The notes under the pieces are model-generated. The model had not been told where the DNA came from and searched no databases. It saw only the letters and a list, made by a program, of their open reading frames with translations. From contig JAWKHR010000040.1 in the NCBI GenBank assembly GCA_041394725.1, positions 1-62,071 of the forward strand: a stretch of 62,071 bases of DNA, given 5' to 3'. Below are positions 8,762 through 17,343 of this stretch, in pieces. Made by a program: the position numbers and the translations under genes. The DNA comes from JAWKHR01 sp041394725. Lineage in GTDB: Bacteria; Acidobacteriota; Vicinamibacteria; Vicinamibacterales; SCN-69-37. How positions within the stretch are numbered: position 1 is the stretch's first letter; the number at the start of each line of letters is the position of its first letter.

Positions 8762-9195
8762 GGGCGGACTCTACAACAAACCCTGTCGGCGTTCGGCCAG
8801 GGGGGCACCCGTCGGCTCTCGGCGTCTGGCCAGTCGGCGACGCGCGGCGTTCGCCTCCCGGCGCCGCGTCCTCCCGGACGACTCCCCGACCGGCCCGGTC
8901 GTGTCACACCCCGAACGCCGAGAGCCAAGAGCCGAACGCCGACGTGATCACGGTGTGTCCTCCCCTGTCACGCCCGTCCGGCAGAATCCTCAACAGCGAG
9001 GATGGCGCGGGATTGCAGAATGTGCGATCGCCGGAACGAGGGGCGAAAGTGTCGATGCCTTTAAGTTGCTGTTTCTACGTGCGATAGAGGACTCACATGA
9101 ACGATTTTCGCTTGACACCAGGCTGGCACGAACCTAGAATCGCGTTCCATCCGGCGAGCGTCGCCCCCTTTGCCGGCGCTGCGTCGAGGAGAACC
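8762..9195. other. 434-bp intergenic region upstream of recA with nested inverted repeats
   Basis: No convincing gene is seen. Two nested inverted repeats are present: GTCGGCGTTCGGC (8785-8797) pairs with its exact complement at 8931-8943, and GGCTCTCGGCGT (8814-8825) pairs with 8915-8926, enclosing about 90 bases. CCGAACGCCGA also occurs twice in direct orientation (8911 and 8932). The right part holds the recA promoter. The repeats may form a structured leader or belong to a dispersed intergenic repeat family. Confidence 0.7.
9112..9140 (+). promoter_or_regulatory. recA promoter (sigma-70 type)
   Basis: TTGACA at 9112-9117 and TAGAAT at 9135-9140 are separated by exactly 17 bases, which is close to consensus. 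The -10 box lies 55 bases before the recA start codon. No Gram-positive type (GAAC-N4-GTTC) or alphaproteobacterial type (GTTC-N7-GTTC) LexA site is recognisable. GAAC (9130-9133) and GTTC (9144-9147) flank the -10 box ten bases apart, but this matches no operator known to me. Confidence 0.82.
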
Positions 9196-10254
9196 ATGGC
9201 CACAGCATCTGAGCGGACGACGAAGACGGAAGAGCGCAACGACAAGGAACGGCTCAAGGCGGTCGAACTGGCCGTCGGGCAGATTGAGAAGCAGTTCGGG
9301 AAGGGCTCGATCATGCGGTTGGGCGGCAAGGACGCGCTGCCCGCCATCCCGTCGATCTCGACCGGGTCGATCAGCCTGGACTGGGCGCTCGGCGTGGGTG
9401 GCCTGCCGCGTGGCCGCGTGATCGAGATTTTCGGCCCGGAATCCTCGGGCAAGACGACGCTGGCCCTGCAGACGATCGCGCAGGCCCAGAAGCTCGGCGG
9501 CGTGGCCGCGTTCGTGGACGCCGAGCACGCGCTGGACGCGCAGTACTCGCAGAAGCTGGGCGTGGACCTGGAGAACCTGCTGGTCTCGCAGCCCGACAAC
9601 GGCGAGCAGGCCCTCGAGATCACCGAGGTCCTCATCCGCTCCAACGGCGTCGACGTCGTCGTCGTGGACTCGGTCGCCGCGCTCGTGCCGCGCGCCGAGA
9701 TCGAGGGCGAGATGGGCGAGGCGCAGATGGGCCTGCAGGCCCGCCTGATGTCGCAGGCCCTCCGCAAGCTCACCGGCGTCGTCGCCAAGTCGAAGACGTG
9801 CCTGATCTTCATCAACCAGCTCCGCGAGAAGATCGGCGTGATGTTCGGCAACCCCGAGACGACCACGGGCGGCCGCGCGCTGAAGTTCTACTCGTCGGTC
9901 CGCGTGGACATCCGCCGCATCGGCGCGATCAAGGACGGCGAGACGATGGTCGGCGGCCGCACGCGGGTCAAGGTCGTCAAGAACAAGGTCGCGCCGCCGT
10001 TCCGGCAGGCCGAGTTCGACATCATGTATGGCGAGGGCATCTCGCGCGAAGGTGACCTGCTCGACAAGGGCGTCGAGCTGAACATCATCGAGAAGAGCGG
10101 GACCTGGTTCTCCTACGGCGGCGAACGCCTTGGCCAGGGACGCGAGAACGCGAAGACGTTCCTCAAGCAGAACCCCGAGACGGCCGGCACGATCGAGCAG
10201 AAGCTGCGCCGCGAGCTCGGCCTGCCGGCTGAGGCGGAACCCGCCAGCGAGTAG
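9196..10254 (+). CDS. recA: RecA recombinase
   Basis: A 352-residue RecA, the strand-exchange ATPase and SOS co-protease. Walker A (GPESSGKT) is at residues 80-87, Walker B (VDVVVVDS) near residues 152-159, and the loop and filament segments such as GEAQMGLQARLMSQALRKL and FINQLREKIGVMFG are fully typical. The start is the ATG at 9196 (MATASERT), preceded by GAGGAGAAC. A longer frame starting at 9097 would begin upstream of the promoter -10 box and is rejected. The gene has its own strong promoter, with no recX directly downstream on this strand; a convergent multi-TM gene ends 40 bases away. Confidence 0.99.
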   Translation: MATASERTTKTEERNDKERLKAVELAVGQIEKQFGKGSIMRLGGKDALPAIPSISTGSISLDWALGVGGLPRGRVIEIFGPESSGKTTLALQTIAQAQKLGGVAAFVDAEHALDAQYSQKLGVDLENLLVSQPDNGEQALEITEVLIRSNGVDVVVVDSVAALVPRAEIEGEMGEAQMGLQARLMSQALRKLTGVVAKSKTCLIFINQLREKIGVMFGNPETTTGGRALKFYSSVRVDIRRIGAIKDGETMVGGRTRVKVVKNKVAPPFRQAEFDIMYGEGISREGDLLDKGVELNIIEKSGTWFSYGGERLGQGRENAKTFLKQNPETAGTIEQKLRRELGLPAEAEPASE

Positions 10255-10294
10255 GTCCGCGGCCGCGAAGGCCGGACGACAGCCGGTCACTCAT

Positions 10295-12001
10295 TCAGCG
10301 ACGGCGGAGTTCGGACGGCGCCCCGGGCGCCATCCGGACCTCGCCGATCCTGAGTTGCACGCCCAGCCGGCGCTGGTCCGGACTCGCGGGATCGACCTCG
10401 CGAGGCACGAACACCGGTGACACGGCCAGATCGATTCGCGTCGTGCCCTGCAGCACCAGGCGCCAGTCAGGCGCCAGCGCGACCGTGATGCGCGTCCAGT
10501 CGCCGGATTCCAGCGTCAGCGTGGCCGCCGCCCCACCTGCCTGACCGGCGACGACCGTCACGGGGCGTTCGCGCGAGGCCGCCGTCGCGCGGACGTCCAG
10601 CGGCACCTCGGTCGCCGAACGCGCGACCAGCAGCGTCGCCTGGTCGCTCGTCCAGCGGAAGACCTCGCCGCGCTCGTCGAGTTCCGGGCCGTACGTCCAG
10701 GCGACCACTTCCACATCGTCCAGCAGCGACGGTACCTCGCCGGCGGCGCAGCGAGCGGGCTTGCCCGCGAGCCACTCCCGGATCCCGGCCGGGACCGAGC
10801 CCCAGTCGAGCACCCGCCCGTCAGTCCGGAGCGTTTCCGCGGAGCACGGCTGGAAGTCCGACGCGAAATCGCGCGTGAGCGGCACGAACGTGAGGACGCC
10901 CGCCGCCGCCGTGGCGGTGGCCAGCCGGCGAAGCGCCGGAGCCTGGAGCGACGTCAGCACGATCTCGATCGCGCCGGTCAAGGCGATCACGGCGCCGAGC
11001 GTCACGAGGTGCAGTTGTTCGGCCTTCGTGACGAGCGCAAACGGCAGGTCGAACGCCACGGCGATCGTCAGGCCCGCGACGAACAACCACGTCGCGTGGG
11101 CGGGCCGGCGCACGAGCGCGGTCAGGGCGCCAGCCGCGAGCAGGCCCGTCGAAACCGCGCTTGCCGCGGCCTGCCACGGACGCCGCACCGGAACGACCCG
11201 GAGCACGCCGTCGAGACCGAGGTGAAAGTTCTCCCACGCCTGGGCGGCCGTGGGCAGGCGGTAGCCGCCGAGACCGCCGAGCGCCCACTGGCGCAGGAGG
11301 ACGAGCGCCACGAGAACGCCGGCCACCAGCAGCAGCGCGGGAATCCGCGGCCGGCTGGCATCTCCCACGAACCGCGCTCGCAGCACCGTCAGGACGACCA
11401 GCGCCGGAAGCAGCATGATCGTGTCTTCCTTGATTCCGAACGCCAGCACCTGGAGCGCCGCGAGCAGCAGCCAGCCGGCCGCGCCGCCGTTCCGGACGCG
11501 CTGCCAGACCAGCAGCGCCGCCAGCACCGTGAGGCTGGCCAGCAGGTGCATCTGATCCGTCAGCCACGCGCCCTGGGCGTACACGAGCGCCGGGTGAACG
11601 GCGTACAGCACCGTCGCCCACCAGCCCGCGCGGGCGCGGCCGGTCTCACGCCTCACGAACACGCCGACGAGCACGGCGCAGAGTCCCATGCCGGCGATCG
11701 AGACGGCGTGCTGCGCGCGCGCGTTCAGGCCGAGCAGATCGAAGCGCAGGGCGTACCACCAGACCGTCACCGGACGATAGAACGGCACCTCGATGCCGGC
11801 CGGGTCCCACGTTCCCGCGAGCACCTGTCCGAGTTCCGCCGTCGTCCACGGCCGATTGAAGTGGTAGTCGTCCCAATGGAAGCCGGCGTCGAGCGACACC
11901 CCATAGGCCAGCCAGACGGTGGCCGAGGCGGCCAGCACGAGTCCGGCCGGGCCGGCCAGCACTCTCCAGGCACGCGCGGTGTCGGGCTTCACGGTGTCCA
12001 C
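10295..12001 (-). CDS. Multi-TM GT-C-like membrane protein
   Basis: A 568-residue protein with about ten predicted TM helices in the first 390 residues and a soluble C-terminal part of about 170 residues. The first extracellular loop holds FHWDDYHFNRPW with Asp44-Asp45, which resembles the acidic motif in loop 1 of GT-C fold glycosyltransferases such as protein mannosyltransferases. A second loop holds YAQGAWLTDQMHLLASLT. No specific family is recognised with confidence. A lipid-linked sugar transferase is possible but not shown. The gene is divergent from the alpha-hydroxy-acid oxidase (68 bases between starts) and convergent with recA. Confidence 0.65.
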   Translation of the reverse strand: MDTVKPDTARAWRVLAGPAGLVLAASATVWLAYGVSLDAGFHWDDYHFNRPWTTAELGQVLAGTWDPAGIEVPFYRPVTVWWYALRFDLLGLNARAQHAVSIAGMGLCAVLVGVFVRRETGRARAGWWATVLYAVHPALVYAQGAWLTDQMHLLASLTVLAALLVWQRVRNGGAAGWLLLAALQVLAFGIKEDTIMLLPALVVLTVLRARFVGDASRPRIPALLLVAGVLVALVLLRQWALGGLGGYRLPTAAQAWENFHLGLDGVLRVVPVRRPWQAAASAVSTGLLAAGALTALVRRPAHATWLFVAGLTIAVAFDLPFALVTKAEQLHLVTLGAVIALTGAIEIVLTSLQAPALRRLATATAAAGVLTFVPLTRDFASDFQPCSAETLRTDGRVLDWGSVPAGIREWLAGKPARCAAGEVPSLLDDVEVVAWTYGPELDERGEVFRWTSDQATLLVARSATEVPLDVRATAASRERPVTVVAGQAGGAAATLTLESGDWTRITVALAPDWRLVLQGTTRIDLAVSPVFVPREVDPASPDQRRLGVQLRIGEVRMAPGAPSELRRR

Positions 12002-12069
12002 GGGATCGGCAGGCCAGCGTATGCCAGCGGCTTCGCAAACGGCAACGCCTCGAAGTAGGCTGTGACGTC

Positions 12070-13197
12070 ATGGCGTCGCCCTCCCCCACCAACGTCCGGG
12101 AATTCCAGGCCATCGCGAAGGGCCGGATGACCCAGGCGGCCTACGACTACTACGCCGGCGCCGCCAACGACGAGCTGACCCTCGCCGAGAACGAGCGCGC
12201 CTACACCCGCTGGGCCATCGTCCATCGCGTGCTGGCGGGCGTCGATGCCGTGGACACCACGACGACGCTGCTCGGCACGCCGCTGCCGTGTCCGGTCATC
12301 CTCGCGCCGACGGCGTTCCACCGGCTCGGCCATCCCGACGGCGAGCCGGCGACGGCGCGAGCCGCGGCGGCGTTCGGGACGATCCTGTGCGTCAGCACGA
12401 TCGCGTCCACGTCGCTCGAGGACGTCGCGGCGGCCGCGCCGGACGCGACGCGCTGGTTCCAGCTCTACGTCTATCGCGACCGCGAGGTCACGCGCGACCT
12501 GATCGCCCGCGCCGAGGCCGCCGGCTACCGCGCGCTGGTCCTCACCGTGGACACGCCGCGCCTCGGCCGCCGCGAGCGCGACCTGCGCAACCGCTTCGTG
12601 CTGCCCGACGACGTGCAGATCCGCAACCTGGAGCGGTACGCCCAGCGCGACGCCACGCGGTGGCAGGACAGCTCGACGTTCAACGAGTACGTGCACCGGC
12701 TGCTCGACGCGTCGCTGACGTGGGAATCGGTCGACTGGCTCTCGTCGGTCACGAAGCTGCCCCTCTTCATCAAGGGCGTCGCGTCGCCGGTGGATGCGGC
12801 GCTCGCGCTCCAGCACGGCGCCGACGGGATCGTCGTCTCCAACCACGGCGGCCGGCAGCTCGACGGGTCGATCGCGACCGTGGACGCGCTGCCCGGCATC
12901 GTGGACGAGGTCGAGGGCCGAGTCCCGGTCCTGGTGGACGGCGGCGTGCGCCGTGGCACGGACGTCTTCAAGGCGCTGGCGCTCGGCGCCACCGCGGTGC
13001 AGATCGGGAGGCCGTACCTCTGGGGCCTCGCGGCCGAGGGCGAGGCGGGCGTGCGGCGCGTCCTCGAGCTGCTGCGCGACGAGTTCGAGCTGGCGATGGC
13101 GCTCGCGGGCGTCCGGAGCGTGCCGGAGATCACGCGCGGCTTCCTCCGCCGGGTGGGCCACTCCGAGCCCCCGGGCACCGCTCCGGCCGCGCCGTGA
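12070..13197 (+). CDS. FMN-dependent alpha-hydroxy-acid oxidase
   Basis: A 375-residue TIM-barrel flavoenzyme of the lactate/glycolate oxidase family, oxidising an alpha-hydroxy acid to the keto acid. Visible motifs are YDYYAGAANDELTL near the N-terminus, PVILAPTAFHRLGHPDGE, WFQLYVYRDREVT, the catalytic SNHGGRQLDG with His259, and the phosphate-binding DGGVRRGTDV and GATAVQIGRPY. There is no signal peptide, so it is cytoplasmic. The stop overlaps the GTG start of a HAD phosphatase. That pairing suggests clean-up of side products such as 2-phosphoglycolate to glycolate to glyoxylate, but this is an inference from context; the exact substrate is open. Confidence 0.92.
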   Translation: MASPSPTNVREFQAIAKGRMTQAAYDYYAGAANDELTLAENERAYTRWAIVHRVLAGVDAVDTTTTLLGTPLPCPVILAPTAFHRLGHPDGEPATARAAAAFGTILCVSTIASTSLEDVAAAAPDATRWFQLYVYRDREVTRDLIARAEAAGYRALVLTVDTPRLGRRERDLRNRFVLPDDVQIRNLERYAQRDATRWQDSSTFNEYVHRLLDASLTWESVDWLSSVTKLPLFIKGVASPVDAALALQHGADGIVVSNHGGRQLDGSIATVDALPGIVDEVEGRVPVLVDGGVRRGTDVFKALALGATAVQIGRPYLWGLAAEGEAGVRRVLELLRDEFELAMALAGVRSVPEITRGFLRRVGHSEPPGTAPAAP

Positions 13198-13850
13198 TCG
13201 CCGCGGTCATCTTCGACTTCGACGGCGTGCTGGCCGACAGCGAGGGGGTGCACCTGCGTGCGTTCCAGGAGGTGTTCGCGCCGCGCGGCTGGACGCTCGA
13301 CGCGGAGGCCTACTTCGGCCGCTACCTCGGCTACGACGACGCCGGGCTGTTGCGGGAATACGCGAGGGACCACGGCCTGACGCTCACGGCGGACGACGCA
13401 GCCGACATCCTGCTGGCCAAGTCCCGGACCTACGCGCGCCTGGCGGCGACGGGCGGCATGCTCTATCCCGGCGCCGCCGCGTGCATCGCCCGCCTGGGCG
13501 CCCGGTTCCGCCTGGCGATCGCGTCGGGATCCCTGCACGACGAGATCGTCTCGATCCTCGAGACCGGGAATCTCCGGCCGGCCTTCTCGGCCGTCATCGG
13601 CGCCGACGACGTGGAGCGGACGAAGCCGGATCCGGAGCCGTACCTCGCCGCGGCCGCGGCGCTCGACGTGGCGACGGACCGGTGCGTGGTGATCGAGGAC
13701 TCGCGCTGGGGCGTTTCCGCCGCCCGCGCCGCCGGCATGCGCGCGATCGCGCTCACGACGACGACGGACCGCGCCGATCTCTCCGAAGCGCACTTGATTG
13801 TGGACGGGCTCGACGACATCGCGGTGGACACCGTGCTGAACCTGGTGTGA
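13194..13850 (+). CDS. HAD-superfamily phosphatase/phosphomutase
   Basis: 218 residues from a GTG that overlaps the stop codon of the preceding oxidase gene (GTGA), so translation is coupled. HAD motif I is FDFDGVLADS with Asp8 and Asp10, motif II is IASGS, and motif III/IV is KPDPEPY followed by VVIEDSRWGVSAARAAGM. The helical cap between residues 15 and 90 places it in the beta-phosphoglucomutase/phosphoglycolate phosphatase branch. Substrate preference cannot be read from the motifs. The gene is followed by a GC-rich spacer and tRNA-Phe. Confidence 0.9.
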   Translation: MIAAVIFDFDGVLADSEGVHLRAFQEVFAPRGWTLDAEAYFGRYLGYDDAGLLREYARDHGLTLTADDAADILLAKSRTYARLAATGGMLYPGAAACIARLGARFRLAIASGSLHDEIVSILETGNLRPAFSAVIGADDVERTKPDPEPYLAAAAALDVATDRCVVIEDSRWGVSAARAAGMRAIALTTTTDRADLSEAHLIVDGLDDIAVDTVLNLV

Positions 13851-13963
13851 TGGGCCCGGCCCGCCCGCAGGCGCCGTGCGCCTGGTGCGGCCCGGCGCCT
13901 TCAGTCGCGAGCCCGGGACGTGCTATGCTGTTCGTTCGTTTTCGCTCTGCCGAGCCCCCCAGT

Positions 13964-14039
13964 GCCGAGGTAGCTCAGTTGGTAGAGCACGTGACTGAAA
14001 ATCACGGTGTCGGCAGTTCGACTCTGCCCCTCGGCACCA
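13964..14039 (+). tRNA. tRNA-Phe (GAA)
   Basis: The full cloverleaf folds: acceptor GCCGAGG pairs perfectly with CCTCGGC (14029-14035), the D arm is GCTCAGTTGGTAGAGC, the anticodon stem CGTGA/TCACG encloses CTGAAAA with anticodon GAA, and the T arm is GGCAG-TTCGACT-CTGCC. The discriminator A is followed by an encoded CCA (14037-14039). A TATGCT at 13924-13929 may be the -10 box. Confidence 0.98.
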
Positions 14040-14232
14040 CATTTCCTCAGAAAATCAGACAGGCGGCTTCGACGCTTCGGGCGCCGAGGGAGGCGACTGT
14101 ACCCGAGCCTGTGCCCCGCCGCGAGGTTGAGACGTTCGGCCACGTCCTGCAACGCCGGTCGTCCTCCGGGGCGCGCCCCCGGGCCCATGGGGTGTATGCT
14201 TCGCGTCTGACCCGCGAGCGAAACGGAGCAGG

Positions 14233-14922
14233 ATGACGAAAACACTGTCGATCTCGGGACTCGCGTTGCTTGCCGTCGTGGGAGCCGCCGCCTGCCAGGC
14301 CGCACCCGACCAGGGTGACGCGGCCGCCTCGGACACCGCCCAGGCTCCGGCCATCGTCCAGCCGGGTGCCCCTGGCGAGGCCTCGGCCGTCGTCTCGGAC
14401 GTCCCGGCGTTTCACGACGACAACTACACGGACGATGACGTGAAGTTCATGCAGGGCATGATCCATCATCACAATCAGGCGCTCCTGATGGTGGCGATGA
14501 TCCCCACGCACACGACGACGCCGGAGCTGCTCGCGATGGGCAGAAAGATCCAGCTCTCGCAGAGCGGCGAGATCCAGGCCATGAAGGAATGGCTGACCAG
14601 CCGCAACCAGGACGTGCCGATGCTCATGGCCGATGGGTCGGCCCACATGGGCCACGGGGACATGGCGCCGATGCCGGGCATGCTCACGCCGGAGCAGATG
14701 GCGGCGCTCGACGCGGCGCGGGGCGCCGCGTTCGACGAGCTGTTTCTCACCGGCATGATCCAGCACCACAAGGGCGCGCTCACGATGGTCGCCGAACTGC
14801 GCCACGCCGGCGGAGGAAACGAGCCGAACATCGCCCACTTCCTGAGCGGCGTCGACAACGATCAACGGATGGAAATCGTCCGCATGTACGGACTACTGGG
14901 GAGGCCGGTGGAATGGTCATGA
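14233..14922 (+). CDS. DUF305 lipoprotein
   Basis: A 229-residue predicted lipoprotein. The signal peptide ends in a lipobox-like VVGAAAC with Cys21. The mature part has the duplicated four-helix, ferritin-like DUF305 pattern: FMQGMIHHHNQALLM (His78-80) and later FLTGMIQHHKGALTM, each with a Met/His-rich metal-binding look. DUF305 proteins are often found with copper-handling genes; metal binding here is likely, copper is only a guess. A Met-rich loop lies between the halves. GGAGCAGG precedes the ATG. The downstream LVIVD protein gene overlaps its stop, so the two products probably work together in the envelope. Confidence 0.88.
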   Translation: MTKTLSISGLALLAVVGAAACQAAPDQGDAAASDTAQAPAIVQPGAPGEASAVVSDVPAFHDDNYTDDDVKFMQGMIHHHNQALLMVAMIPTHTTTPELLAMGRKIQLSQSGEIQAMKEWLTSRNQDVPMLMADGSAHMGHGDMAPMPGMLTPEQMAALDAARGAAFDELFLTGMIQHHKGALTMVAELRHAGGGNEPNIAHFLSGVDNDQRMEIVRMYGLLGRPVEWS

Positions 14923-16919
14923 ACGCGCGAACTCACGTGTGGCGGCTGGCGGTGTGTGCGGCCCTCGGCCTTGGCGTCACCACGACCTTTGCGTGGGCGC
15001 CGCCGGCCCCACAGCAGGGCCAGGCCGCCACGGTGGGGCAGATTCCGATCCCGCAGCCGTGCACGCCGGAAGAGATCGCCGCGGCGAAGGCCGCCGCCTC
15101 CGGCCAGGCGCCCGCGGCGCAGCCCGCGGGGCGCGGGCGCGGCCGGGGCCGCGGGGTGCCCTGCCACATGCCCGATCCGCGTGAAGGCCTGAAGGCCGGC
15201 AAGTACGACGCCGGCGAAGCCGCGCTCAACATGAGGCTCGTCACCACGATGCGGCAGCCCGAGGGCATGTACGATCCGAATCCCACGAACGCGCGGAGTC
15301 TCACGTATGCGAACTCGGATCTCGCCTTCGGCCTGAACGGCAGGCTCGCGCTCCAGGGCAACTTCCACGGGTTGATCTTCTACAACATCGAGGATCCGGC
15401 GAAGACCGCGCTGCAGACGATCGTCGCGTGTCCGGGCGGCCAGGGTGACGTGTCGATCTGGGGCAACCTGGCGTTCATGTCGGTCGAAAGCTACGGCCGG
15501 CTCGATTGTGGAGGCGAGCCGTCGCCCAACGCCGGGCGCGGACGCGGCGCGGGGGCGGCGCAGCCCGACCCGAACCGGATGTTCGGCGTGCGGATCTTCG
15601 ACATCAGCGATCCGCGCCGGCCCAGGCAGGTCGCGGGCGTCCAGACCTGCCGCGGGTCGCACACGCATTCGATCGTCACCGATCCCAACGACTCCGAGAA
15701 CATCTACATCTACGTCTCCGGCACCGCCGGCATCCGCTCGGCCGAGGAGAAGGCCGGCTGCGTGGCCGACCCGGACGCGCCGAACACCTCGACCTACGGG
15801 ATCGACGTGATCAAGGTCCCGCTCGCGCATCCGGAGCAGGCCGCCGTGGTCAGCCACGCCTACATCTTCGCGGACGCGAATACCGGGCAGCTCGCGAGCC
15901 TGCACGGCCGCCGCCAGGGCACCGGCGAACCCAACCCGAACCCGACGTCGGGTTGCCACGACGTCACGAGCTATCCGTTCTTCCATCTGCTCGGCGGCGC
16001 CTGCTCCGGCAACGGGCTGCTGCTCGACACGACGGACGTGACGCATCCCAAGCGCCTGGACGACGTGGCCGACGCCGCCTTCGCGTTCTGGCACTCCGCG
16101 ACGTTCAACAACGACGGCACCAAGCTGCTGTTCTCCGACGAGTGGGGCGGCGGCACGCAGCCGATGTGCCAGTCCATGGATCCCCCGATGTGGGGCGGCG
16201 ACGCGGTCTTCGACATCCAGGGGACGGGCGACGGCCGCCACCTGAGGTTCGGCGGCTACTACAAGATGCCGTCGTGGCAGACGGCGACGGAGAACTGCGT
16301 CGCGCACAACGGCGGCCTCGTCCCCGTCCCCGGGCGCGACATCATGGCCCAGGCCTTCTATCAGGGCGGTGCGACGGTCTTCGACTTCACGGACTCGTCG
16401 GACGTCAGGGAAATCGCCTACTTCGACCGCGGCCCGATCGACGCCGACACGCTGGTCGTCGGCGGCTACTGGTCGGTCTACTACTACAACGGCTACCTCT
16501 ACGGCTCGGAGATCGCCCGCGGTCTCGACATCTTCGAGCTGACGCCCAGCGAGCATCTCTCGCAGAACGAAATCGACGCGGCCAAGCTCGCGACCCGCGA
16601 GGGCTGTGGCGCGTCGAACGATCTGAACGTGCAGTGCCAGCCGCACTACGTCTGGCCGGCCAGCTACGTGGTGGCCCGCGCGTACCTGGATCAGCTCGCG
16701 CGCGACCAGGCACTGCCGCAGGACCGGATCGACGCGCTCAACGCAGCCATGACGGCGGTCGAAGGCGCGAGCGCCGCCACCCGCGGCGCAGCGGTCACGC
16801 GCCTCGACGCGCTCGCGGCCGCGCTGGCGAAGGACGCCGCGACCATGCGCGGCCTCAACGCGACGCGGATGAAGAACGCCGCGTCGACGATTCAGAAGCG
16901 CAACGCGGAGATGAAGTAG
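14913..16919 (+). CDS. Secreted LVIVD-repeat beta-propeller protein
   Basis: 668 residues from the ATG at 14913, chosen because GGGGAGG at 14898-14904 stands 8 bases before it; an ATG at 14919 inside the overlap with the DUF305 stop is the alternative. After a signal peptide (cleavage near AWAPPAP) there is a low-complexity Arg/Gly stretch (about residues 65-80) and then LVIVD-type blades, such as HGLIFYNIEDPAK, MFGVRIFDISDPRRPR and GNGLLLDTTDVTHPKRL. The C-terminal 100 residues are helical. The cysteines are many for an exported protein. LVIVD proteins are predicted surface or periplasmic propellers of unknown function. Translational coupling to the DUF305 lipoprotein is the main clue to its job. 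Confidence 0.85.
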   Translation: MVMNARTHVWRLAVCAALGLGVTTTFAWAPPAPQQGQAATVGQIPIPQPCTPEEIAAAKAAASGQAPAAQPAGRGRGRGRGVPCHMPDPREGLKAGKYDAGEAALNMRLVTTMRQPEGMYDPNPTNARSLTYANSDLAFGLNGRLALQGNFHGLIFYNIEDPAKTALQTIVACPGGQGDVSIWGNLAFMSVESYGRLDCGGEPSPNAGRGRGAGAAQPDPNRMFGVRIFDISDPRRPRQVAGVQTCRGSHTHSIVTDPNDSENIYIYVSGTAGIRSAEEKAGCVADPDAPNTSTYGIDVIKVPLAHPEQAAVVSHAYIFADANTGQLASLHGRRQGTGEPNPNPTSGCHDVTSYPFFHLLGGACSGNGLLLDTTDVTHPKRLDDVADAAFAFWHSATFNNDGTKLLFSDEWGGGTQPMCQSMDPPMWGGDAVFDIQGTGDGRHLRFGGYYKMPSWQTATENCVAHNGGLVPVPGRDIMAQAFYQGGATVFDFTDSSDVREIAYFDRGPIDADTLVVGGYWSVYYYNGYLYGSEIARGLDIFELTPSEHLSQNEIDAAKLATREGCGASNDLNVQCQPHYVWPASYVVARAYLDQLARDQALPQDRIDALNAAMTAVEGASAATRGAAVTRLDALAAALAKDAATMRGLNATRMKNAASTIQKRNAEMK

Positions 16920-16982
16920 GGGCTCGGCCCCCTGGCCCCGGACGGCTCGGCCTCGCCCGGGCCCCGGACCGTTCATCGCGAC

Positions 16983-17028
16983 CACTATGTAGCATTGCTT
17001 GACACAGCGCGCACTATGTAGCAATACT
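16983..17028 (+). promoter_or_regulatory. Promoter and candidate PadR operator with two direct repeats
   Basis: CACTATGTAGCA occurs at 16983-16994 and again at 17012-17023, 29 bases apart. TTGACA at 16999-17004 lies between the copies, and AATACT at 17023-17028 (18-base spacing) can serve as -10. A repressor on the two repeats would flank the -35 and cover the -10. Autoregulation by the PadR protein encoded 7 bases downstream is the simplest reading. TATGTAGC also occurs at 53692 upstream of the MATE gene. Confidence 0.6.
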
Positions 17029-17034
17029 AGTCGC

Positions 17035-17343
17035 ATGCGCACGCGCCTTGGCTACGCCACCGCCGCCATCTTCAGGGCCGTCGCCGGTGGCAGCCGGTTC
17101 GGCCTCGACATCATGCGCGACACCGGCCTGCCGAGCGGCACGGTCTACCCCACCCTCACCCGGGCCGAGGCGAGCGGTCTCGTGCGCGGGCGATGGGAAT
17201 CACGGCGGGACGCCGACGCCGCGGCCAGGCCGCGTCGCCGCTACTACGAGCTGACCGACGCCGGGGCCGCCGCGCTCGACGAGGCACTCGCACGCTTCGG
17301 CCAGCTCGCCGCGACCACGCGGCGCACACGAGGCCGGTCGTGA
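17035..17343 (+). CDS. PadR-family transcriptional regulator
   Basis: 102 residues from the ATG at 17035. The winged-helix PadR domain is clear: SRFGLDIMRDTGLPSGTVYPTLTRAEASGLVRG, then the wing with RPRRRYYELTDAGAAALDEAL. PadR proteins repress neighbouring genes and respond to small molecules or unknown ligands. Its stop codon overlaps the GTG start of an ADOP permease, the standard gene pairing for these permeases. The promoter with doubled CACTATGTAGCA lies directly upstream. Confidence 0.93.
   Translation: MRTRLGYATAAIFRAVAGGSRFGLDIMRDTGLPSGTVYPTLTRAEASGLVRGRWESRRDADAAARPRRRYYELTDAGAAALDEALARFGQLAATTRRTRGRS

Noticed and set aside
9130..9147. LexA-type SOS box at the recA promoter
   Set aside because: GAAC and GTTC are ten bases apart, which matches neither known GAAC-N4-GTTC nor GTTC-N7-GTTC sites.
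9097..9195. N-terminal extension of RecA by 33 residues
   Set aside because: The extension begins upstream of the promoter -35 and -10 boxes; the ATG at 9196 has a good SD and gives the normal RecA start.
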